This document shows, piece by piece, positions 58,071-64,000 of a DNA stretch of 64,000 nucleotides (its first letter is position 1; each line of letters begins with the position of its first letter). The stretch comes from Rhodospirillales bacterium (lineage in GTDB: Bacteria > Pseudomonadota > Alphaproteobacteria > Micavibrionales > UBA1664): the NCBI GenBank assembly GCA_023898805.1, contig CP060260.1, positions 1,426,001 to 1,490,000 on the forward strand, read 5' to 3'. Under the pieces are notes generated by a model. It did no database searches and was not told where the DNA came from. It saw only the letters and a list, made by a program, of their open reading frames with translations. Made by a program: the position numbers and the translations under genes.

Positions 58071-58162
58071 ATCAGGGGAAAATTCCCTGCCGCCGCCACT
58101 TGACCGGGCGGGGATGACGTGCCAAATTCCTGCTGTCTAATCCGCAGCTTACAGGCCTTTCC

Positions 58163-59383
58163 ATGACCAGCATCATCGTCCCGTCTTTGGGTGAATCCGT
58201 TTCCGAAGCCACGATCGCCAAATGGCTGAAGAAGGAAGGTGATCCCGTCAAGCAGGACGAGCCGCTGGTCGAACTTGAAACCGACAAGGTGACGGTGGAG
58301 GTCAACAGTCCCGCTTCCGGCACGCTGGCCGTGATCGGTGCCAAGGCGGGCGAAAGCGTGAAACCGGGCGCAGTGATCGGCGATGTTGCCGCCGGTGCCG
58401 CTGCGCCAAAGGCGCAAGAAAGCAAACCTGCGCCTGAATCCCCGCAACAATCAACCGAACGCCCCGAAGCGACACCCAAGGAACCGACACCTGGTCCTGC
58501 CGCGCGTAAAATGATGGCCGATAACAACGTGGCCGCGTCTGAAGTCGCGGGCACGGGCAGGGACGGACGTGTCACCAAGGGCGACGTGATCGCGCATCTT
58601 GAACAACCGGCTGCAAAACCGACACCGTCTGCACCGCCCGCTACGACAGCAGCAAAGTCAAATCCGCCCCGCGACCTTGGCGCGCGCGAGGAACGCGTGA
58701 AAATGACAAGGCTAAGGCAGACCATCGCCCGCCGCCTGAAGGAAGCGCAGAACACCGCCGCGATGCTCACCACCTTCAACGAAATCGACATGACCGCGAT
58801 TTTGGCGATGCGCGAGGCGTACAAGGACAAATTTGAAAAACGCTACGGCGTGAAACTCGGCTTCATGGGGCTGTTCGTGCGCGCGGCTATCGCGGGCCTG
58901 CGCGAATTTCCGGCGGTGAATGCCGAAATCGACGGCGACGACATTATTTATAAAAACCACTATGACATCGGCGTCGCGGTTTCGACGCCGCAGGGTCTGG
59001 TCGTGCCGGTGGTGCGTGATGCCGACGCCAAGTCGCTGGCCGATATTGAAAAGGATATCGGCGCCTATGCCAAAAAGGCGCGCGACGGGCAACTCGCTCC
59101 CGCCGACATGATGGGCGGCACCTTTACCATCACCAATGGCGGCGTGTTCGGAAGCTTGATGTCCACGCCTATCCTCAACGCGCCGCAGGTCGGTATCCTG
59201 GGGATGCACAAAACCATGCAGCGCCCGGTGGTAATGCCCGACGGATCGATCGAGGCGCGCCCGATGATGTATGTCGCGCTGTCTTACGACCACCGCATCA
59301 TCGACGGGCGCGAGGCGGTCAGTTTCCTCGTCCGCGTCAAGGAATGCCTCGAGGACCCGCAGCGTCTGGTGCTTGAAATCTGA
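58163..59383 (+). CDS. odhB: Dihydrolipoyl succinyltransferase, E2 of 2-oxoglutarate dehydrogenase
   Basis: 406-residue E2 component. One lipoyl domain (lipoyl Lys 42 in ETDKVTVEV), a Pro/Ala linker, the peripheral-subunit-binding domain (KMMADNNVAASEVAGTGRDG), a second linker, and the catalytic domain with SYDHRIIDGR (His 377, Asp 381). FGSLMSTPILNAPQ is typical. It forms the core of the complex with odhA. No lpd gene follows; the unknown gene at 59393 is on the other strand. Confidence 0.96.
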   Translation: MTSIIVPSLGESVSEATIAKWLKKEGDPVKQDEPLVELETDKVTVEVNSPASGTLAVIGAKAGESVKPGAVIGDVAAGAAAPKAQESKPAPESPQQSTERPEATPKEPTPGPAARKMMADNNVAASEVAGTGRDGRVTKGDVIAHLEQPAAKPTPSAPPATTAAKSNPPRDLGAREERVKMTRLRQTIARRLKEAQNTAAMLTTFNEIDMTAILAMREAYKDKFEKRYGVKLGFMGLFVRAAIAGLREFPAVNAEIDGDDIIYKNHYDIGVAVSTPQGLVVPVVRDADAKSLADIEKDIGAYAKKARDGQLAPADMMGGTFTITNGGVFGSLMSTPILNAPQVGILGMHKTMQRPVVMPDGSIEARPMMYVALSYDHRIIDGREAVSFLVRVKECLEDPQRLVLEI

Positions 59384-59392
59384 TACCGGACT

Positions 59393-60313
59393 CTAAACAA
59401 AACGATATGTCGATCGCTGCGTTAGTTCTGCATTCAGACCGGGTAACTGCGCGCGTTTGACGCGCTTCATGCGCGAATCGAAAGCGCCGTATGTATAATT
59501 GCGCAGCAGAAATGAATGGCGCAGCTCCAGATACGTGTTGATGCTCCTGCGCTGGTATGCCGATACCGGGCATGCGGTATCGACGATGTCCAGCACCCGG
59601 TCCACGATGTCGTCCGGCATGGCATCCAGCCGCCGCAACCCGTCCTCGAAAGCGCTGCGTAAAACGGGAATGCCCTCGCCAATTTCTACCGTCATCGAAG
59701 CATCTGCAACCTTTGCGTTGTAACGCATCCGGGCCATGTGCAGCATGCTTTCGGATATTCCCTCGGGCGGATGGTTGGGGTCGATGCTGGCGGCCCTGAA
59801 CGCGTCGGCAAGGCTTGTACTATCAAAATCGAATTCACAAAAACGGGTTTTTGCCGCCGCATTGAGGCATAAATTGCGCGGATCGCGGTCGGTATCCTGT
59901 CCCAACCATAACAAAAAGGGCAAGGCGGATGATGTGTGGCGCAGATAGGCGTAAGAATCCGCATAATCAAGATTGCTGGAATAGACGATGCGCTCGAACG
60001 GGACGATGCTGACCATATGAGGCAATTCCCCGGCTTCAGGCACCCGGGCCACAAATGTTGGTGCGACAGGAACTCCGGCATATAGCGCGAGGCGCGAAAC
60101 AAATAACTCCGCCTGCGCAGATGCGGGGCTTCGTAAATTTTCAATGCCCCACGCACCCGTTGTGGATTTGTGTAGGTCGAGATCGTGCGTGACCCCATAA
60201 ACATGCTGCGCGCGATGCCATTCCCCCGGCAGGAATGCGGTTTTCAACGAGTCCATTGCCAGCGCATGCGCGGCGCGTGAAAAACTTGTCGAAATCGGGA
60301 CGCTCATATCCAT
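59393..60313 (-). CDS. Unknown protein X1, possible kinase-like fold; tandem paralogue
   Basis: 306 residues, no signal peptide. I do not recognise the family with certainty. LPFLLWLGQDTDRDPRNLCL then FCEFDFD (about 131-164) resembles the catalytic and metal loops of HipA/PI-kinase-like folds (DRDxxN ... FDxD), so a kinase-like activity is a guess. It is 1250 bases from a near-identical start of the paralogue X2. The first about 105 residues differ at only a handful of positions; residues about 111-130, 186-212 and the C-terminus differ strongly. Convergent with odhB (nine bases). Confidence 0.65.
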   Translation of the reverse strand: MDMSVPISTSFSRAAHALAMDSLKTAFLPGEWHRAQHVYGVTHDLDLHKSTTGAWGIENLRSPASAQAELFVSRLALYAGVPVAPTFVARVPEAGELPHMVSIVPFERIVYSSNLDYADSYAYLRHTSSALPFLLWLGQDTDRDPRNLCLNAAAKTRFCEFDFDSTSLADAFRAASIDPNHPPEGISESMLHMARMRYNAKVADASMTVEIGEGIPVLRSAFEDGLRRLDAMPDDIVDRVLDIVDTACPVSAYQRRSINTYLELRHSFLLRNYTYGAFDSRMKRVKRAQLPGLNAELTQRSTYRFV

Positions 60314-60380
60314 GCCATGGTGTTAGCATAGAGCGTAAATGTTTGTCATATTTCAATTTCAGGCGCGATCCGTGCGGTCA

Positions 60381-60525
60381 CGAAAACTTCCCCGTCGTCC
60401 AGCTCGAAGACGAGATGAAGAAATCCTACCTCGATTACGCGATGAGCGTGATCGTATCCCGCGCGCTGCCCGATGCGCGGCGACGGGTTGAAGCCGGTCC
60501 ATCGCCGCATCCTGTACGTGATCAA
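60381..60525 (+). pseudogene. Truncated gyrA 5' fragment
   Basis: About 145 bases nearly identical to 61827-61970 of gyrA (residues about 15-62). It lacks the first 14 codons, start and promoter, carries a +1 insertion after the PDAR codons (frame lost), and ends where similarity stops near 60525. It is the distal end of a duplicated segment and cannot be functional. Confidence 0.92.
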
Positions 60526-60570
60526 TACAAGATATATGACACCCGTTGATGGTCGCCCTAAGGTAAGACT

Positions 60571-61563
60571 CTAAACAAAACGATATGTCGATCGCTGCCT
60601 TGGTTTTGCGTCCCGACTGGTTGACCGCGCGCTTCCGATCATCTGCGGATTGGAACCACCCAATTTATAATGGATCGCCAATTCTGCGTTCAGACCGGGT
60701 GACCGTGCGCTTTCGATCATCTGCGGCTCGAAAACTCCAAGTTCATAATGGAGCGCCAGAAGTGAGCGGCGCTCCTCCAGATACGTGTTGATGCTCCTGC
60801 GCTGGTATGCCGATACCGGGCACGCGGTATCGACGATGTCCAGCACCCGGTCGACGATATCGTCCGGCATGGCATCCAGCCGCCGCAACCCGTCCTCGAA
60901 AGCGCTGCGTAAAACGGGAATGCCATTTAAAATGGTCACATACACCGCAGCCCTTTTGACGTTTCTAAAGTAATGATTCTGGACTGCATCCAGCGTGCTT
61001 TGGGATATCCCCTCGGGTGGGTGGCTAGGGTCTATGCTGGAGGCCAAGAATGCGTCGGCAAGGCTTGTCTCGCCGAAATTGAATTCACAAAAACGGGTTT
61101 TTGCCGCCGCATTGAGGTATAAATTGTGCGGATCGCGTTTATTATACTGTCCCAACCATAACAAAAAGGGCAAAGCAAATGATTCGTGGCGCAGATAGGC
61201 GCGATTATAGTCATAATCAAGATCACCGGAATAGACGATGCGCTCGAACGGGACGATGCTGACCATATGAGGCAATTCCCCGGCTTCAGGCACCCGGGCC
61301 ACAAATGTTGGTGCGACAGGAACCCCGGCATATAGAGCGAGGCGTGAAACAAATAACTCCGCCTGCGCAGATGCGGGGCTTCGTAAATTTTCAATGCCCC
61401 ACGCACCCGTTGTGGATTTGTGTAGGTCGAGATCGTGCGTGACCCCATAAACATGCTGCGTGCGATGCCATTCCCCCGGCAGGAATGCGGTTTTCAACGA
61501 GTCCATTGCCAGCGCATGCGCGGCGTGTGAAAAGCTTGTCGAAAGCGGGGTATCCATATCCAT
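60571..61563 (-). CDS. Unknown protein X2, tandem paralogue of X1 next to gyrA
   Basis: 330 residues, same N-terminus as X1 but diverged in blocks. In the putative catalytic loop X1's DTDRDPRN reads YNKRDPHN and FDFD reads FNFG, so if X1 is a kinase X2 may be inactive. The C-terminus holds two copies of a 26-residue unit (LHYELGVFEPQMIESARS and IHYKLGGSNPQMIGSARS) where X1 has one, accounting for the length difference. It is divergent from gyrA, with a 222-base gap, the original arrangement. Confidence 0.65.
   Translation of the reverse strand: MDMDTPLSTSFSHAAHALAMDSLKTAFLPGEWHRTQHVYGVTHDLDLHKSTTGAWGIENLRSPASAQAELFVSRLALYAGVPVAPTFVARVPEAGELPHMVSIVPFERIVYSGDLDYDYNRAYLRHESFALPFLLWLGQYNKRDPHNLYLNAAAKTRFCEFNFGETSLADAFLASSIDPSHPPEGISQSTLDAVQNHYFRNVKRAAVYVTILNGIPVLRSAFEDGLRRLDAMPDDIVDRVLDIVDTACPVSAYQRRSINTYLEERRSLLALHYELGVFEPQMIESARSPGLNAELAIHYKLGGSNPQMIGSARSTSRDAKPRQRSTYRFV
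60615..60770. repeat. 78-bp direct repeat inside X2
   Basis: Two adjacent units begin at 60615 (GACTGGTTGACCGCGCGCTT) and 60693 (GACCGGGTGACCGTGCGCTT). They encode the two 26-residue C-terminal units of X2. X1 has a single, more diverged copy. Confidence 0.85.
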
Positions 61564-61720
61564 GCCACGGTATTAGCACAAGATATAGGCATTTGCCATA
61601 TTTAAATTGCGCATGCTGTCCGGCCGGTCGTGAAAACAGGCCCGCACGCTACACGAAGCAGAAAAACAGAAAACACATTAAAATCAGCATGTTAAAAACG
61701 AAAATTCAGTATAAAAATTC

Positions 61721-61749
61721 TTGGTTTTCCGCAGCGTTTGGGCTAGGTT
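61721..61749 (+). promoter_or_regulatory. Likely gyrA promoter
   Basis: TTGGTT (61721-61726), 17-base spacer, TAGGTT (61744-61749), about 36 bases before the gyrA ATG, within the A/T-rich gap 61564-61785. The whole segment is missing from the duplicated copy, consistent with that fragment being silent. The rest of this gap shows no gene. Confidence 0.45.
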
Positions 61750-61785
61750 TGACGCGATGATTTCAGCCATAAAACGGACCCTGCC

Positions 61786-64000
61786 ATGAGCGCAAAAAAC
61801 ACCCCGGCGCAAACCCCGCCTTCGGGCGAAAACTTCCCCGTCGTCCAGCTCGAAGACGAGATGAAGAAATCCTATCTCGATTACGCGATGAGCGTGATTG
61901 TATCCCGCGCGCTGCCCGATGCGCGGGACGGGTTGAAGCCGGTCCATCGCCGCATCCTGTACGCGATGAAGGACGGTGGTTACGATTCCACCAAATCCTA
62001 CAAAAAATCCGCTCGCATCGTCGGGGACGTGATGGGGAAATACCACCCGCACGGCGATTCCGCGATTTACGACGCCATGGTGCGCATGGCGCAGGATTTT
62101 TCGATGCGCCTGCCGGTCATCGACGGTCAGGGCAACTTCGGCTCGATGGACGGCGACCCCGCCGCCGCCATGCGTTACACCGAGGCGCGACTGGCCAAGG
62201 CTGGCGAGGCGATCCTCGAAGACTACGACAAGGACACGGTCGATTTCCGTCCCAACTATGACGAATCGATTCAGGAACCCTCGGTCCTGCCTTCGCGCAT
62301 CCCCAATTTGCTGGTCAACGGCGCGGGCGGCATCGCGGTCGGCATGGCCACCAACATTCCGCCGCACAATTTGGTCGAGGTCGTGGACGGCTGCATCGCC
62401 TATGTCGATAACAACGACATCACGATCGAGGAATTGATGGCCGTTATTCCGGGGCCGGATTTCCCGACCGGCGGCCAGATTCTGGGCCGCGCCGGTATCC
62501 GTTCTGCCTATACCACCGGCAACGGCAGTGTGCTGATGCGCGCCAAAACGACGATCGAGGAAATCCGCAAGGATCGCGAGGCGATCATCGTCCACGAAGT
62601 CCCGTATCAGGTGAACAAATCCAAACTGCTTGAACGCATCGGCGAACTGGTGCGCGACAAGCAGGTGGAAGGGATCGCCGATCTGCGCGATGAATCCGAC
62701 CGCGACGGCGTGCGTGTGGTGATCGAACTCAAACGCGACGCGCAGGGCGACGTGGTTTTGAACCAGCTGTTCAAATTCACGCCGCTGCAAACCAGCTTTC
62801 CGTGCAACATGCTGGCGCTCAACCACGGGCGGCCCCAGACCTTCAACCTCAAACAGTTTATCGAGGCCTTCGTCAAATTCCGCGAGGAAGTGATCACCCG
62901 CCGCACCATCTTTGAACTGGGCAAGGCGCGCGAACGCGCGCACATCTTGGCGGGTCTTGCGGTTGCTGTCGCCAATATCGACGACGTGATCGCGTTGATC
63001 CGCAACGCGCCCGACCCGCAACAGGCGCGCGAACAGTTGATGGCCCGCGATTGGCCCGCGCGCGACGTCGCGCCGCTGATCGCGTTGATCGACGATCCCG
63101 AATATCCGGTCAGCGAAAACGGCACCTACAAAATGTCGGAAACACAGGCCCGCGCCATTCTCGACCTGCGCCTGCACCGCCTGACGGGGCTTGAGCGCGA
63201 CAAGATCGGCGACGAACTCAAGGACGTCACCGATGCGATCCGCGAATATCTGGAAATCCTCGCCAGCCGTGAAAAACTGCTCACCCTGCTTAAGAACGAG
63301 CTGGTCGCGGTCAAAACCCAGTTCGGCACTCCGCGCCGGACCGAGCTTGTCGAAAACTACGACGAGGCCGATATCGAGGACCTGATCGCGCGCGAGGACA
63401 TGGTGGTGACCGTTTCCAACGCGGGTTACGCCAAACGCGTGCCGCTCAACACCTACCGCGCGCAAAAACGCGGCGGCAAGGGGCGTATCGGCGCGACCAC
63501 GAAAGAGGACGATTTCGTCACCGACCTGTTCGTCGCATCGACCCACACGCCGATTCTGTTCTTCACCTCGCGTGGGATCGTCCACAAGATGAAGGTCTGG
63601 CAGTTGCCGCTGGGCAACGCGCAATCGCGCGGCAAGGCGCTGGTCAACATGATGCCGCTTGAGGCCGGGGAAAACGTCTCGGTCTACCTGCGTCTGCCGG
63701 AAAACGTGGAATTGTGGGAACAGCTCGACCTGCTGTTCGCCACCTCGCACGGCACCGTACGCCGGAACAAGCTTTCGGATTTCGGCAATATCCGCGCCAA
63801 CGGCCTGATCGCGATGAAGCTGGAGGAAGGCGAGAAACTGGTTTCGGTCAAGATCTGCCGCGCCGACGAAGACGTGCTTCTGGCCACGCGCGACGGCAAG
63901 GCGATCCGCTTCCCCGTCGATGACATCCGCGTTTTCGCGGGCCGCACCTCGACCGGCGTGCGCGGCATCAAACTTGCCGCGAAGGACGAGGTCATGTCGA
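61786..64000 (+). CDS. gyrA: DNA gyrase subunit A, 3' end outside window
   Basis: Type IIA topoisomerase subunit; about 738 residues are visible and the frame is open at 64000. The N-terminal tail is followed by LDYAMSVIVSRALPDARDGL and the quinolone region GKYHPHGDSAIYDAMVRMAQ, with Ser and Asp at the positions matching E. coli 83 and 87 (susceptible type). Catalytic Tyr is in AMRYTEARL. The first blades of the C-terminal domain are seen, with the gyrase-specific GyrA-box in QKRGGKGRIG, which rules out ParC. ATG 61786 has no strong ribosome site. Confidence 0.97.
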   Translation, partial: MSAKNTPAQTPPSGENFPVVQLEDEMKKSYLDYAMSVIVSRALPDARDGLKPVHRRILYAMKDGGYDSTKSYKKSARIVGDVMGKYHPHGDSAIYDAMVRMAQDFSMRLPVIDGQGNFGSMDGDPAAAMRYTEARLAKAGEAILEDYDKDTVDFRPNYDESIQEPSVLPSRIPNLLVNGAGGIAVGMATNIPPHNLVEVVDGCIAYVDNNDITIEELMAVIPGPDFPTGGQILGRAGIRSAYTTGNGSVLMRAKTTIEEIRKDREAIIVHEVPYQVNKSKLLERIGELVRDKQVEGIADLRDESDRDGVRVVIELKRDAQGDVVLNQLFKFTPLQTSFPCNMLALNHGRPQTFNLKQFIEAFVKFREEVITRRTIFELGKARERAHILAGLAVAVANIDDVIALIRNAPDPQQAREQLMARDWPARDVAPLIALIDDPEYPVSENGTYKMSETQARAILDLRLHRLTGLERDKIGDELKDVTDAIREYLEILASREKLLTLLKNELVAVKTQFGTPRRTELVENYDEADIEDLIAREDMVVTVSNAGYAKRVPLNTYRAQKRGGKGRIGATTKEDDFVTDLFVASTHTPILFFTSRGIVHKMKVWQLPLGNAQSRGKALVNMMPLEAGENVSVYLRLPENVELWEQLDLLFATSHGTVRRNKLSDFGNIRANGLIAMKLEEGEKLVSVKICRADEDVLLATRDGKAIRFPVDDIRVFAGRTSTGVRGIKLAAKDEVMS

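Larger units (their letters stand above)
59389..61971. repeat. Tandem duplication of X plus the 5' end of gyrA
   Basis: Unit A (59389-60525) and unit B (60567-61971) both start with GACTCTAAACAAAACGATAT and end in gyrA codon about 62. Unit A lost about 200 bases before gyrA, apparently at the short repeat GAAAAC (present at both edges of the missing part in unit B). Unit B gained a 78-base repeat. The join (60526-60566) has no insertion-sequence ends or target duplication. Confidence 0.9.

Noticed and set aside
59389..61971. Insertion sequence or integrated element as the cause of the duplication
   Set aside because: No transposase, terminal inverted repeats or target-site duplication at either border.
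61684..63750. Very long open frame (688 codons) antisense to gyrA
   Set aside because: It mirrors the codon bias of gyrA, has no recognisable motifs and no ribosome site; gyrA is certain on the other strand.

Overview
The window is a GC-rich stretch of an alphaproteobacterial chromosome. The class is suggested by a CpdR response regulator beside tRNA-Val(GAC), a GapR/DUF2312 nucleoid protein, a GcrA-like protein, COQ9 next to a UbiB-type kinase, and the order pal-cpoB-tilS-ftsH. Genus cannot be read from the sequence. Both ends cut genes: alr on the left and gyrA on the right. There is no prophage, insertion sequence or CRISPR array.

Layout. 0-5.8 kb (minus strand): wbpA-wbpB-wbpD-wbpE, which build UDP-2,3-diacetamido-glucuronate, followed by terC and alr. 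6-12 kb: a calcium-binding periplasmic protein, trhO, a small lipoprotein, and the conserved block lpoA / rsmI-yraN-dolP-like-sirB1-like. 12-16.6 kb: pal-cpoB-tilS-ftsH. 16.9-31.5 kb: a surface-polysaccharide locus. Its minus-strand operon holds flippase, phosphoglycosyl transferase, methyltransferase, a two-subunit transketolase, a DegT aminotransferase and an O-antigen ligase. Its plus-strand operon holds hisH2-hisF2-wbpG, a polymerase-like membrane protein and a glycosyltransferase. A short minus-strand unit holds tRNA-Val, a methyltransferase and a WbpI-type epimerase. 31.5-38.3 kb: cpdR, glk, an rluD-like gene, a candidate small RNA, a YjbH-like protein, glpD and glpK. 38.4-42.6 kb: three unrecognised genes and a coupled XRE regulator/formyltransferase pair. 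42.6-59.4 kb: mainly metabolic and housekeeping genes (M3 peptidase, CtlX-like hydrolase, UbiB-like kinase, COQ9, GapR, DsbB, ExoD, odhA, dapA, dapB, ABC exporter, odhB). 59.4-64 kb: a tandem duplication that copied an unknown gene together with the 5' end of gyrA.

Two points stand out for pathway biology. The homologues needed to go from UDP-GlcNAc to UDP-ManNAc(3NAm)A, an acetamidino-substituted uronic acid known from Pseudomonas O-antigen (WbpA, B, E, D, I plus WbpG/HisH2/HisF2), all occur here, but in three separate transcription units. A second sugar branch with a split transketolase and an aminotransferase has no obvious product and may make an unusual residue.

The most unusual sequence signals are: a GcrA-like gene whose two halves lie in different frames, with a dnaX-type A AAA AAG heptamer where the frames overlap; the mosaic tandem paralogues upstream of gyrA with a truncated gyrA remnant between them; a candidate promoter-to-terminator small RNA after the rluD-like gene; and an orphan DotI/IcmL-like secreted protein with a slippage-prone 12-bp repeat.
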